Shown: positions 22,109 to 35,150, numbered from the stretch's first letter. The stretch is 64,000 nucleotides of DNA from Tilletiaria anomala UBC 951 (GCF_000711695.1 NW_013547014.1:210331-274330); one strand, 5' to 3'. The notes: generated from the sequence alone by a model not told the origin. Numbers and translations: made by a program.

Positions 22109-25100
22109 ATGGCGCCTCAAAGCGTTCGCGACAGGAATGGCTACTTGCCACTCTCGTTAGGATTCACACCGGCTACAAGTCAAGGCGGTAGCTTTGCGCG
22201 CACCCTCTTCACAAGGCGGACACTATCATGCGTTCTCTTCGTTTTGGTTGTTTGCACCATCACACCAGTCTACCTCCTAAAGTCGCAATTGTTGGGCGAA
22301 GACAGGATGCGAAAGCTCGGACTGGAGGGTGAGTCCCAGTGCCTCAGTTGTCGCTGGCGTTCTCTTACTCCCTGTGCTGTCGCTGACACGCTTCATGTTT
22401 TGCAGAGTGGATACCGAGCTTCCATGCTCCGGAAAAAGCAGCACACGAAGCGCCACCACCCATGCCCGTCCCTAGCATAGGCTCCAGCATCTCTGCCAAC
22501 ATTCCACCCCTTTCTCACTTGAACTTCCCACCGCACTACTACGACAGCTTAGCTGATGTCGCGCAGCTCTATCCGAATGGCAATCCGCACGCGGGTATCA
22601 TCCCTTCGGCCCTGCTCGCCATGATCGAAGTTGCACCAGCCTCACAACCTCCACCACGCCCGGCGCTGGCAGCTCGCGTACCCGAGGCTCTGCACGCGCC
22701 CCACAACTGGAGCGTGGAGAAGAACGGCTCGACGACGCGGTTCGAGGATACATTCAAGGCGAGCGAGCAGTCGCAGGCTCCGGACTTCCGCACGGGTACG
22801 CGCTACGCAGGGTGGCAGCCGCCCCTTGCCGATCTCAACGAGACGCGCCGCGTCCAGCCGCTGCCAAAAGTCCAATTTGCTTTCCCGGCGCCGGACAAGT
22901 TCTCTGGCAAGCAAGGCAGCCCGCAGAGGGATGCGCTGATCCGGCATAGGCAAAAGCTGGTGAAGAATGCTTTTGTAAGAAGCTGGGAGGGCTACAAAAA
23001 GTATGCGTGGGGTCACGACGAACTCAAGCCGCTTAGCAATGGATCATCTGATCCGTTCAACGGATGGGGCGCAACGATTGTTGATGCGCTCGATACGCTG
23101 CTCGTCATGGATCTACCCGCCGAGTACAACTACGCGAGACAGCACGTGCACGATATCGACTTCACCCTGATAAGCGGCGAACGCAGTGCGTATGGCAGCT
23201 CCGACGGGCGCATCCCTGTGTTTGAGACAGCCATTCGCTACCTCGGCGGCTTACTCTCCGCATACGACTTGTCCGGTGATGAGCTTATGCGTGACCGCGC
23301 CGAAGAGCTTGGCCAGCTGATCATGCCTGCTTTCAAGACGATGAGTGGCGTCCCCGTCGGCCGGCTCCGAATGGGAGACACCAACCCGGCCAGCTCGGAC
23401 AGTGTCATCCTCTCCGAAGCGACGAGCCTGCTGCTTGAGTTCACGAGGCTCTGGCAGGCAACAGGGAATAGGACGTACTTTGATCAGGTACAGCGCACCA
23501 CGGACTGGTTCAATCACAACATCACCAGTTCGGGTCGTCTCGGCACTCTCTTGCCAACGAACATCAGCCCCGACTCCAAGCACATGTACGGTCTTTACTC
23601 GTTCGGTGGCATGGCGGACTCGTACTACGAATATCTCATCAAGGAGTACCAGCTGCTCGGCGGCAGGGTGGACCAGTACAAGCACATGTACTCGCACGCG
23701 ATCAGGGACGCCAAGAAGTTCCTTTACTCTGTTGTCGATTCGGTCCCGAACACGTTGCTGCTGCTCGTCGGCATTTCGACGGGGACGTCGTACACTGCCA
23801 AGCTGGAGCATCTTGCTTGCTTCAGCGGCGCAATGGTCGGCCTTGGCGCCAAGCTGCTGCCGGACCGAGCGGAGGACATCCATGACGCCACTCGCCTGAC
23901 CGAGACGTGCTACTGGTCGTACAATTCGACGCTGACGGGCATCGGGCCGGAGGACATAACCTTCTACCAGACTGGAGACCCCGACCGCTTCGACGTCATG
24001 AGTGCAGCAACAAGCAACGGTGCGGACCGCCACGGCCGTGCGCGCGGGAACCCGCAGGTGGGCGTCAGGGGCGCCAACGGCGACTATCGCAACCGGCCAG
24101 AGACAATCGAGTCAGTCTTCTACATGTGGCGCATCACCGGCGATGAAGTGTGGCAGGAGCGCGGATGGCAGATGTTCGCCAGCTGGGTCACGCATTCGAT
24201 GACCGAGAGCGGCTTCGCGGGCATCGTCGACGTCAATCGCGTACCCGTAACTAAGATGGACAACATGGAGAGCTTTGCGTTTGCAGAGACTTTCAAGTAT
24301 TACTACCTGCTCTTTAGCCCGCCAGATCTCATCAGTCTGGATGTGAGTAGTCGGTGACAGTTTGCCGGTCGGCGTCGTCTTATCGGTGCTGTGCACTGAT
24401 GGCTGCGTGCTGTTTTTGTTCGTCAGGACTATGTCTTTACCACCGAGGCGCACCCACTGCTGGTGCCGAAGAACGGACGTTGGACACAGCCTGGGCACGG
24501 CCCGAAGAAATTCTGGAAATACGACGAGGGTGCACAGAAACTTGCAGGCCTCGCCGCTGCTGCCAAAATGAGCACCGGTGGCGACGGCGCGAGCAGCCCG
24601 AAGATGCCGTACATTGGCGGCGAAGGCGGGACACGTATCGGCGCAATGACGAACGTGCAGAAGCACGCGCTGCTGCGCGCGCACCAAGCCGCGAGCGAGC
24701 TGCAGCTAGCGCGCTCGGTCTCGAACGCGCTGCATGAACTCGCGCTGCGCGAGCTTGCGCTGGAGCAAGTCATTGCGCAGAAGCGCGAAGCTGCCGCAGC
24801 TGGAGCGGAGGGGACAGCGGCGGAGGACAAAGTGGAGGAGATAGTGGCGGCGCTGCGCCGGGATCCGCAGGGATTCGAGGATGCGCTGCAAGGCGTCGTG
24901 ATCAATGTCGCTGAGCCGCATGTGCGCCGCGCGCTGCGTGCTCTGCTCGATCGTCGCCAGCCTGCAGACACTGGCATGTTCGAGGAGGAAGTATACGAAG
25001 AGGACGAGGAAGAAGATGTGGAAGGAGAGAAGGACGCGTTACTCGATCGCGCGCTGCATGCTTATGCGCGGGCACATCGACAGCAGCAGGAAGCCAAAGA

Positions 25101-25251
25101 GACACTCGCCACTGCTACTGTAGGTGACGGCGGGGAGTTGAACACCAGTCCCTTGCTGCAGATGCCGTCTTCATCGTCTGCAAACGAAGAGTCAGGGCCT
25201 GAGCCGCGCGCGTTCGGAGGCGGCTTTGGAAGCCGTGGACTGCGCGCGTAA
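22109..25251 (+). CDS. Class I alpha-1,2-mannosidase, glycoside hydrolase family 47
   Basis: Trims alpha-1,2-linked mannose from N-glycans in the ER/Golgi. Exons 22109-22328, 22406-24342 and 24427-25251 give 993 residues from the first ATG. One membrane anchor (about 35-60, VLFVLVVCTITPVYLL) marks a type II protein. After a Pro-rich stem, the GH47 (alpha/alpha)7 barrel spans roughly 265-730: FVRSWEGYKKYAWGHDELKP, GWGATIVDALDTLLVMD, SEATSLLLEFTRLW, LACFSGAMVGLGA, TCYWSYNSTLTGIGPEDI, YRNRPETIESVFYMWR, ESFAFAETFKYYYLLF and TTEAHPLL, whose Thr-Glu is the conserved catalytic calcium-site end. The last ~255 residues form an unusual extension with helical, Ala/Glu-rich and acidic runs; family members normally end soon after TEAHP. 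The frame upstream of the ATG is also open (see separate entry). Confidence 0.9.
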
Positions 25252-27028
25252 GCCTCCCTCCATCTTTTCCGCTTCGAGGCTGGTCAGCAGCTAAACGCTG
25301 AAGGAGAAAATGATTGGGAATGATTCCTTCATTCATTCGCTCGTTGCATTTTCATGTATCAGATCTGCTCGGCGAATGGGTAAGAGGGCGGGCGGCACGG
25401 ATGGGCGCGGGCCACGTGCCTACAAATTGCCAAGGGACGGCATGCCATCGCGCTCGTGCTCATTAGCCAGCGGACATATTGGGCACTCGACCCTATTAGA
25501 CATACTTCTCACATCTACGGCATACAATCAATTAATATACCGTCATTAATCCCAATCCCGTCAGAAGACGGCGAGCAACGTAGCTTCACACTTGACAGCA
25601 CTTTGAGAATTCTACCGAGTTAGGGTTGTGTTCGCAAGCGATGTGCATATCGTGATGTACTCTCCTGCACCCGCAATGGCAGTAAAGTAAAAGGGCCCTG
25701 CAGGGTGCAAGGGGCATTGCACTGCAGCGCCGGTGGCTGGAGCACAAGTTCAGCGTGGAAACGCGATCTGGGCGCCCCAGGAGCCAATGTGCGAGTCGAA
25801 TTCAAAGGAACGCGGGCTCTGCGCCACTTACCCCGCACAGCTGACCTGGTGGCTCACACCGCTTTCTGCCCGCTCACAACAGGAACGGGCAGTTGACACT
25901 GAGGAGGCCTGGACACAGTAGACATGCTGGGGTGCTCTCCCCAGCACATCTGTGGACACTCCACTCCATTCCTACTCTTGTTTTTTGGCGAGCACTTGGC
26001 GGGAGAATAATAGGGGTTTTTAGCGTGGATCCGTAGTGCGTGCCGTACGTAGTCTGTTCCTTTCCCCCACCATTACCGCGCACGATCTCAGCGTCGCGCC
26101 CCGATGGGAGCGCCAAATGAGGAACAGTCATTGCAAGGTGTGTGCACTAGCAATCACATTGTGTCGCATCAACACACACCCAACAAGCGACCCATTGGGA
26201 GCGTGCGGATAGGAAAGAAGGGTGGTATGAGCCTCGAATGCGTCTCTTCGTTGTTGCAGCGCCGCGCTATTGTGTGAAGGGAGGTTAAATTGAACAAGGT
26301 GTGGACAGGTGTGTGCCTGGACGCGTCTTCAGTGCTTTGGGGGTTTGCCCAACCTCGTTTTGGGAACGCAGCAAGTGCGATCCTGTAGAGATGTGAGTGA
26401 AGCTGCCTGATGAAGGCGACAAGGCGCTGTTCTGTCGGATCGGCGGATATATTGCGCAAAGATAGGCTGCTGCGAGGGCGGTCATGGATGGAGAGAGAGG
26501 GGTCTGTTCTTTGTTGCGGCTCTGACTTGGGTGTGCTAGGTGCAACAATAGGAGCGTCAGAGCCAATGTGTAGCACTGCTGTCGCTGGGACCCCGTAGCT
26601 TTTCCTTTGCCAAATTGCAGCAGGCATGCGCAACGCCGTCTGCCAGATCGGGGCATAGATGCGCACATGGCCCTCTGTTTGACGACGCTGATCACCATCC
26701 TGGCCATTATCTTCTCATTGCTCGTCTTATTCATTCATTCATCCCGTACCATCCCATCATCCTCCGCCTCCTTTTCTAATGCCTCCATCCCTTGCCTTCC
26801 ACCCTCAGATCATCGCCTGATCCACCCCCTGCTCGCCTGCCCCCTACTTTGGAATAATAGCGCTGTGTCACGGTCATTACTAGTACGTCTTCCACTTAGT
26901 TCCGAGGACCGAATAGACACAAGACATCGGCCGGGCACGGAACTCCTGCACTGCATATGCATCCGCACATCTACTTGGTACCATCATCACGCAAGCCAGC
27001 TCTTACCTCGAAAGAAACAACAGCCAAA
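25252..27028. other. Intergenic region, about 1.8 kb
   Basis: Between the mannosidase stop and the glutaminase start. Pyrimidine-rich tracts around 26700-26830 precede the glutaminase and suit a promoter/leader. Frames at 26169-26734 (minus) and 26607-27134 (plus) have no motif and the latter overlaps the real start in another frame. Nothing else seen. Confidence 0.5.
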
Positions 27029-30000
27029 ATGCGCACGCTCAGCGGCGCGCTCTTTCTCGCCCTGCTTGCCTCCACGGCGCTGGCCGGCCTGCAGAACCCT
27101 TCCGCGCCGGCACTGCAGACGCTGGCGGACCTGACGCGACCTGACGGGCAGAAGCACCTCGCTGCTGACTACATTCCGTCGAGCGCGACGTACAGCGAGC
27201 CGGTCGACAAGTCTGGCGGCGGCGTCGCGTGGCGCGTGCAAAAGGACCAGGACCAGCACAAGTCCAGCGTCGCGCACCTCATCAACGGCCTCGCCAACAA
27301 CCTACCCTTCAGCCTGCTGCCTGTCTCCCAGCAGCAGGCAAAGCCGGCCGCCAAGGCTGCTGCTGGGAGCGAAAGCAGTAGCGTTAGGCCAGCATCAGAC
27401 TCTATCAGTTTCGTGAAGCAGAACGTTGCTTCGGCTTTTAGCCCCATCAACCCGCCTAGCATCCCGCTCGCAGTCCGCAGCCCTTGTGAGTTGCTGTTCT
27501 CCTGCTTGCGTTTGGAGAACAGGCCCTGATCAAGCATTTGCGGACCGTGATCATGCTCCTTTCGATACGGGCAGACTTGAGCACCTGGCTGCCATCCGGC
27601 TCTTTCTCCTCGGCTACACCGCCAAATCACCAGGGCAACGGAGGCTATCTGTACGGTCAATACCCCGCCTTCTGGACCTCGTCCTACGGTGCGGATGGCG
27701 AGTTTCGTCTCGGGTGGACCGGCTACATCCGCATTAATGGCAAGACGTACCAGTGGATGGGAGACGGCTTCGGCACGCTCGTCCCCGATGGACCGAATGC
27801 GCAACAGCTGAGCATGGAGTACACTGCCACGCGCTCCACGTTTGCCTTCAAAGCGGCCGGCGTCAAGTTCACTGTGACATTCATGACGCCCATCACGCCG
27901 AACGACTACCTGCGCCAGTCGCTGCCGCTCTCGTACATGCACTTCGAGCTAGACCCCAAGACGGCCAAGGGAAAGGACATCCAGATGTACACCGACATTG
28001 ATGAGCGCTTCGTCACGGGCCACGACTACGACTACGAAAACTATCCGTACAATATGCAGTTTATTAACACCAACGGCACCAGCATGTACCTCATCCAGCG
28101 CAACAACCCGCAGGTGTACACCGAGTATCGCCAGCGCGCCGAGTGGGGCAGCGTCGCGTACGCTGTCAAAAACACGCCGGGCCTCAGCAGCAGGAACAAC
28201 AACAACGTTGTCGCACAGAGCGAGTTCCTGCAGAAAGGCAATCTCACCTTCGACCATGGCCCTGTTGGCGGGCCGGACAACTCATTCGCCTTTTCGGTCA
28301 ACTTCTCCGCGCCTGGCGCAAAGAACGATCTCGTCTTTGCTATTGGGCACCTGCGCACGCCGTATGTCAACTACATCAAGCCCGTCCCCGGCGCGCCGGG
28401 TAAGTCGTACCAGCAAGACCGGTACGGGTACTGGCAAACCAAGTACCCCAACTTTAACGACGCTGTCTCCTTCTTTGTCAACGACTTTGCCGGCGCGCTC
28501 GCTGGCGCCATGGAATTCGACAAGATGATCCGTACCGACAGCCAGAACGCCGCCGGTGGCGGCGCCGTCGGCGACAACTACGCCGCCATCACCGAGCTCT
28601 CCGTCCGCCAGGCAATGGCCACTATCGAGATCACCGTCTCTCAGGACGATACCGGCGCGTATAACAAGTCCGACACGCTCATCTTCCTCAAGGAGATATC
28701 GTCCAACGGTGACATGTCCACCGTCGACGTCATCTTTCCCCTGTTCCCGCTCCTCTCGTACCTCAACCCCAGCCTTCTGCGCGACCTTATGAAGCCTATC
28801 TTCGAGTACACCGAGTCCGGGCTGTACCCGAACAAGTGGTGTGTCCATGATCTGGGCGTTTACCCGAATGGTGCGTATACACGCACACAGGGCGCGGAGA
28901 GAGGCGTGCAACGTGCGCAATTTCTTCGGGGAAAACATCGCTGACGACCTTTCCCTTTCCTGTACGGCCTCGGCAGCATTTGGCCACAACGACGGCAACG
29001 ACGAGCCGATGCAGGTAGAGGAGAGCGGCAACATGATCCTAATGACGCTTAACTGGGCCCAACTCGTCGGCAAGAAGGCCGCCGTCCCCTTTCTCAAGGC
29101 TCACTACAAGATCATGCAGCAGTGGGCCAGTTTCCTCATCTCCGATTCTCTTGTCCCTGCCGAGCAACTCTCCACGGACGACTTTGCTGGCACGCTCGCG
29201 AACCAGGTGCGTTGGTATCGCTACAGTCGTGTTCTCTCAATGTGCATGCGAGTTGACCGTACTTGCTCTGCCGACCTGCATGCCCACTTGCAGACGGACC
29301 TGGCCATCAAAGGAATCGAGGGCATCTCCGCGATGGGCTACATTGCCGACTTGATCGGACAGACAGATGACGCCAACAGCTACCACAACACGTCGCTTTC
29401 GTATGTCAAGCTATGGGCCAACTATTCGATCTCCCACGACGGCTCGCACCTCAAGCTCGCGTACCAGGCCGACAGCTCGTGGGGCACCTTGTACAACCTG
29501 TACTTCGACCGCTTGCTCAACCTGCGCCTCGTCCCCAAGAGTATCTACAACATTTTGGACAACTGGTACCCCACCGTCGCGGGCCAGTACGGCGTGCCAC
29601 TCGACAGTCGGCACACGTGGGCCAAGACGGATTGGCAGATGTTCGCCGCAGCGACGGCGGCCAAGAAGAGCACGCGCGACCTGTTCATCAACAAACTGTA
29701 CAAGTTCGTCTCCAACGGCCGCACCGACTCGCCCTTCACGGACCTGTTCGAGACGACGACGGGCGACACACCTAAGGGCCGGCCGAACGACAATGACCAC
29801 TACATTCACTTCCTCGCGCGTCCCGTCGTCGGAGGCCACGCCGCGCTTATGCTCCGCGACAAGGCCGACGAAGCCAACGGTATCACGCAATACCAGTACG
29901 GCCCCGAGTTCGCACACAAGGCCGTCACGCAGGCGCAGGTCGTTGACGCGCTCACCAACACTGCCGCGGCGGACCCGGCTATCACCGACAGCACTGCCGC

Positions 30001-30082
30001 CCCCTCCCCCGATGCTGCAAAGCGACTCGCGGTGCACCCTGGCAAGAAGCAGGTCGCTTTCGGCGTCAAGCAGCGTCACTGA
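27029..30082 (+). CDS. gtaA: Secreted glutaminase, GtaA family
   Basis: Extracellular glutaminase of the GtaA type (DUF4965/DUF5127/DUF1793 architecture) that hydrolyses glutamine to glutamate. Exons 27029-27485, 27575-28870, 28977-29206 and 29294-30082 give 923 residues. A signal peptide is clear (MRTLSGALFLALLASTALA, 1-19). Family blocks in order: AVRSPYLSTWLPSG (split by intron 1), NHQGNGGYLYGQYPAFW, GWTGYIRINGKTYQWMG, DLGVYPNAFGHNDGNDEPMQ (split by intron 2), GNMILMTLNWA, DLAIKGIEGISAMGYIA, WANYSISHDGSHLKLAYQ, SSWGTLYNLYFDRLL, GVPLDSRHTWAKTDWQMF and FTDLFETTTGD. Asn-x-Ser/Thr sites occur, for example NGT, NTS and NYS. Homologues end soon after ARPVVGGHAALM; here about 80 Ala/Thr-rich residues follow. 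The ATG at 27029 directly starts the signal peptide. Confidence 0.9.
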
Positions 30083-31136
30083 GCGCGGGGCTCTTCTTTG
30101 GGCTCTGCTCGAGCACTTGCACCTGTCTGCGCACCGTTTTGTCGTCGATTTCTCGCGGCTGCCGAGCCACGGCAACCGCTGGCTGCAAAAGGTCGCCTGC
30201 TTTCTACACAGTTGCTTCATATTACTTGTAGCCTATACAATGGCATGGCATGTCCCTTCAATCGGTTTTGCTCCTCCAGCGCCATAGTTGCGAATGCATC
30301 GCCTGCAAGGTTCTGTTGTCGTGAGACGTCGTAGGACGTTGTTTGATGGGTGCTGAAACGTGTGGTGGTCTTGAGGGCCCGAGGTGTTTGGTGGACGCGA
30401 GCGCGGGATGAATTCTTTGCCCCACCAACGCACTTTGCCACTTAGTTCTCACCGCGCGGAGAAGCGGAGACTGGGGAATGGGAAAGCGGTAGCGGATCGT
30501 ATATTTGTAGTGTCCGTCCTCCGAACTCGCGCCTCACGACCAACAATATTCGATGGCAGACATCGAATATCGACGGGGGAGGGCTGTCGACAGCGTGCAT
30601 GCATGCACTAGCATTCAGCTGGTACAACAACGTGGAACTTTAGCCCTACGAAAGGGCGTATGGTAACGAGCTGGTGCTCAATCCAGGTCTGATTCGTTGC
30701 GTCAGCCTAGCTTCACGTCAGGCATCACCATCGCATCTGCATCAGGATACATCCCGTCGGATATCCGTATCGAGCCTCTCGCCAGAGGCAGGAAGCAGCG
30801 CATTCTTCTGGCTGTCGCTCACTGCGAACGGGTGCGATTTGATCCACACACGCGACGCAACCGATGATGCTAGTTGCTATCTCACAACCTGTTGTCCGCC
30901 TTTGACGAAACCCTGGCGCACTGCCGCTCGCCGTACGCGCAGTCGCAAACAAGCTCAGGACGAAAGTTTAATATATTGGGAACCACCGCCCACCAGGAAT
31001 TGTCCAATCGAAAATACCCTGCAAAACACGGTTGTCGAAGATCTCTGCCCGCGTAGGAATTACATTGAACACGAGTCCTTGTCAAGCGGCGAATCATCTA
31101 CAGCTTGCAGCACGGTACGGGGTTGAACACGACGCA
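30083..31136. other. Intergenic region, about 1 kb
   Basis: Between the glutaminase stop and the LIM-binding protein start. A TGCATGCATGCA-type palindrome sits at about 30597-30608. Other frames are short and unsupported. No RNA gene seen. Confidence 0.5.
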
Positions 31137-33278
31137 ATGATGGGAGCACGATCACCAATGGCGCCGCTTACTGCGCAAGGATTTGCGACGAAAGCGACGC
31201 CGGTCTCCTTCTATGGCATGGATCAAGCGAGGCAGGCGCAGAGCTCGCATCCTCAGACGCCCATGAGCATACCTCGGCCCCTCAGCGCAGCCAGCTCACA
31301 TTCGCAATATCAGCTGCCGAACGGTGTTGCCGCAATGCAGAGCCCTGGGGCACAGAGCGCCGGGACAGGGAGGGGCAGTACCAGAGGATTAACTCCTCAA
31401 CAAATGCCGGCACAGGCACCATCTCAGATGCCGATACAGCCACTGACACCGGGTATTTCTGCCCTTGGAACCCCCAGCCCGGCCCTGCTTCCCCGTCTAG
31501 GTCATCGACCTAGCACTAGCACGGCGGGTGGCGCAATTCCATCTGCGGATGTTCGTGCATTAGGCTCGTCGGGTGGCATGGCGGAGGAGGTCGCGAGGGC
31601 AAGGGCTGAGAGGCTGACTTTGGATCAGCAAGCTGCGGCGCAAACTATGAGGGTGGCACAATCGGCTTTCCGGGAAGGTGTGGCAATGTTCCCGCCGGGC
31701 GCAGCTATACTCAGGGTGCTACAGATGGCTGAAGCGATGGGAGCGGGTACTGATGTGAGCAGCTGTTCCAAGCACTGTAAGGGGAAAATGCTATTGGTCC
31801 TGACGCCCCCTTCATTTCAATGACTATAGACCCTGCACACGGACTTTTGGCGCGATTTCACGGAAGAGTTCTACTTACCAAATGGCTCGATGCGTCTGAT
31901 CTTGCGCAATTCGACAAATGGGGACCAAAGGGGCTTGGAAGTCCCAAATCCCGTCCTTCCCCGCTGGTTCATGACGTCTTACCATTCGGGTGTCCGATCG
32001 GTGCAGTACACTTTGGGCAATCCGCGTGAATATACGCGCGAATCTCCCTGCAGCTCTTCAGGTCCATGGTACCCGCCGCCTCCACGCATGCCACCCAGCG
32101 TGCGTGTCGTCAACCTCTTTCCATCGTCTGCCGTCACCCACATCGTCGCAGCGGACAGTGCGACGCTGACGACGACGTTTCAAAATGGCTGGCAGGTCCA
32201 AATGACCGGCACACTTCGCATCTCGTTGATGCCTCACTCGCGCATGTTGGTGCATGAGGCGCCCGGCCAGAGACCGAAACTCGGCTTCGACACGCAACTA
32301 CGTTTTGAGAGCTTGGACTTCATTGGCCAATCGCACACGAGCTACATTTCGCGGGCTGCGATTCAACGCATGCCCGTTGCGCATTCGATCCCTTTAGAGA
32401 CTGTGGCTGCGATTGTAGCATCACATCGTCAAACCCAGCATCAGGAAGGCAAAAAGGGGTCGCCTATTGGCGCTAAGGTAGAAGAAGGCAGCGACCAAGC
32501 AGCAAGCGGGGATGAAAAAGCTAATGAAGACATAGGCGGATCGAAACCAACTATCACTATCGAGGAGCCAGTACTACCCGAATGCCCCGTGAACGAGTAT
32601 GGCATCACGTTGCGGTCGATGCGATGCCTCGAGGTGGGCCAGAATACGAATAATCGGTTTCCCAGCTTCTCTTCCGACTGACGGCTTCTTTCTTCTTTCC
32701 TTGCTGCCTTTTCCCAGATCACGGAATCTATCTGCCAACTGCGCGATCTTATGGACTTGAGTCTGCAGGAGGGCATCGGCCCGCTCGAGGCGATGCATAG
32801 ATTTGCAGTGCAGTATCGCGAGTTGCAGCAAACTCGGAACAGCTCTGGTGCCGAGTCAGTGCAACACGCGCAGCCGCACTCACAGCCACAAGACCATCAG
32901 CAACAGCCACCACCATTATCTTCCTCGACTTCAGAGTCGTCCATCGGCCCCCGGATAGGCAATGGCACGGCCAACGGTGAGGTCAATGGCAGCGGTGGAG
33001 ATATGGGCGATGATGGTACCGCTAGCACTGCTTCTCAAGGACAGGGACGAGTCCAAGCTCAGTCTACTGGGCCGCCGAGCGCAGTAAGCTCACCAAGGGT
33101 TAGAAAGGCGAGTACTGCAGTAGCCGCGGGCACGAAACGAAAAAGTACAGGGGAAGACGAAGGTGGAGCGGATCAAGCAGAAGAAGAGGGCCGACGTGTG
33201 GGAGGTTCAAGAGTCTCCCAAAGCCCGCGCCAATCTGCAAAGTCCCCAGCGAAGAAGCAGAAGAGCGGCGCTGGGTGA
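31137..33278 (+). CDS. LIM-domain-binding transcriptional co-regulator (LDB1/PtaB type)
   Basis: Nuclear adaptor that dimerises and bridges transcription regulators; fungal relatives (PtaB, Adn-type, Mfg1) act with Flo8/Som1-like factors in adhesion and morphogenesis. Exons 31137-31754, 31830-32633 and 32718-33278 give 660 residues. Residues 1-190 are Gln/Pro/Ser-rich and disordered. The LIM-binding domain spans about 207-480: FWRDFTEEFYLPNGSMRL, LPRWFMTSYHSGVRSVQYTL, WQVQMTGTLRISLMPH, LRFESLDFIGQSHTSYISR and YGITLRSMRCLEITESICQL, where intron 2 splits CLE|ITE in phase 0. The tail is Gln/Ser-rich, with basic KRKSTGEDE and KSPAKKQKS, plausible nuclear localisation signals. Two adjacent ATGs (31137, 31140) could serve as start. 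It ends 31 bp from the convergent tentative gene downstream. Confidence 0.87.
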
Positions 33279-33309
33279 TTTAGACAGAATTATCCTGGTA
33301 CCGTTTCTT

Positions 33310-34162
33310 TCAGAGTGTGCGTAGAGCCGCACGAAATGATTTCATTTGCAATGTCGAAGGCGATGTATGCATTTTGAATGTCAATCTCGTCAGCAAATCT
33401 ATTCTGTCCGATTGCGATTCAGGACATTGGTTGCGTGCCGCACTGGTCTCAGTCCAGACGGCCTTTGTGATGTGAAAACCGAATTCCGGTCCGAATCCAC
33501 TGCAATATTCATCTTTTATGCCTGGCAGGCCACGTGAGATCATGAGCGCCTGAAATGACAGGCTACTCGCGAGTGTTTGCGCAAATACGGTCGTGAGCAT
33601 CTTGCCTTTGAGATCTGCATTTGAATTGAGCGGTCGCTCGATATCAACTGCGTTGTTTGTCATCGATGGTGAATTGGATACCGATCTGAGGCTGAAGAGC
33701 CAGTCGCAGAGAGCTCAGATGCCCTCGATTGCGTACCCTCGACGCCAGTGTTTAGAGTTGATCATAATGCTAATATCAGTGAGGACGCCTTGATCTTGTC
33801 GATCGACCTGTCTGAATTCGTTGACACCTCCGCATCCAATCATCTCGCCTTCGCCTTCGACTTCGCATTCGCTTATATCGTTCCGTCCGTCATTCTTTAT
33901 TCGAACGACCAATTGCGCGCTCTCCCCCTTGACCGTGCTCTGCATGCTGCTAACGGCCAGCCGCGTATAGCGTGATTGCAGCTTCTCGTGCGGGGTGCCT
34001 GCCTTGGGCTTGTGCCGCTCATGTTCGAGTGTGACTGGATTGGCAAAAAGGGATGTGTAGCCTTCTGGGACGCTACCACCACCTCTGCTGGAGGGTCATG
34101 CAGCTTGCGATAGGGTCCAGATCATCGGACGCGGCGTTAAATAGTTTTACAGCGGTTGCCAT
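33310..34162 (-). CDS. Hypothetical protein, tentative three-exon model
   Basis: I do not recognise a family. A tentative model with exons (minus) 34162-34131, 34087-33737 and 33691-33310 closes in frame at 254 residues: MATAVKLFNAA, then GGGSVPEGYTSLFANPVTLE, KPKAGTPHEKLQSRYTRLAV and VKGESAQLVVRIKND, and in exon 3 KGKMLTTVFAQTLASSLSF. Support comes from long protein-like frames in exons 2-3 and a TATATAAG element about 75 bp upstream of the ATG. Against it, both introns would be 43-45 nt, shorter than others here, and the first donor (GTCCGA) is weak. Without the first intron the frame breaks near 34090, so this could instead be a gene with a frameshift. It is convergent with the LIM-binding gene. 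Confidence 0.4.
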
Positions 34163-34231
34163 TGTTCCTGATGCGGGAGATGGCGAAGCGGTTGTAAAAA
34201 TATCAGGAAATTAGCGCGGTTCAGGGAGGAT

Positions 34232-34239
34232 CTTATATA
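34232..34239 (-). promoter_or_regulatory. TATA-like element upstream of the tentative hypothetical gene
   Basis: The minus strand reads CTATATAAGATC here, about 75 bp before the ATG at 34162. It is one of the clearest TATA-like sites in the window. Confidence 0.35.
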
Positions 34240-35150
34240 GCTCGCTCGCAGCTAGGCCAGCTAACAAATTGACACGGGTAGGAGGAATGCAGGGACGAAT
34301 GGAGGGAAAGCGGTTTGTTGGGCAAAAGACACCAATAAATCGGGATCAGGGTAGAGTGGCGACCAATTCAAAACGATGCTCTGAAGTCATTGTTAGTCAT
34401 CTAGTCATTGTTGGCGGATAACCTGGAAGAAAGCAGACAAGTTGAACAATCAGTCCTTTTCACAACCGACACAACTCACATCGCCGACTGGCTATGTATA
34501 ATATGCGACATGAATTGATTTTAAAATGGGATTTGAAATGTGAAGGGCGAACGTTGAATATGCGGGTATGACTCGGATGGATAATGCAGCAACGAGGTTA
34601 TTCGCGCCGGTTCCGAGCTTGGCTTTCGCCCCACCGCCGCATTTCACCGCCCCAACGCCTCCATTTCGGGGGGATGATCCTGTCATTCTCATGCAATCTG
34701 GTCGTCCATCCCCATCCTTGTGCGAAATGCGATGGTCTAGGGGGTCACGAGCATGGAACTCCGTCCTGCGGACAGCGGAGCGAGATTCGTTTTGGTGACG
34801 ACTGACGAGATGAGCGATGAGACTCTCATGAGAGCGAGCTGGTTGATTCGAAGTGAGAATCTGCTTGCAGCCGGCTGCTGGACCGCTCTCCGCAGCCTCG
34901 CATAAGCTGGCTTTGCTTTCCAGTTGGTGATGTGCAGGCTACATTCCGTGTTCCGGGCAGCAAATTTCTTTTGCCATAAAATAGGGTTGCAAGGATCGCC
35001 CATTTCGAGATGAGTTGCTCGTCGGCAATTGGCTCGAATGATCTCTCATCCTTGCTTTCTTCTTAAGTCGATGCAGTATCGCTTTTCAGTACGCTCGTGA
35101 CTTCTCACCAGGTGCTCTCCTTGATAAGACGAAGACGGGAAATAGCCAAG
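34240..35150. other. Intergenic region
   Basis: Upstream of MRPL40 and of the divergent tentative gene. Frames at 34492-34805 on both strands overlap each other and have no motif. Nothing further seen. Confidence 0.5.

Noticed and set aside
26607-27134. A 175-codon frame just upstream of the glutaminase
   Set aside because: It overlaps the real signal peptide in another frame and begins in a pyrimidine-rich leader.
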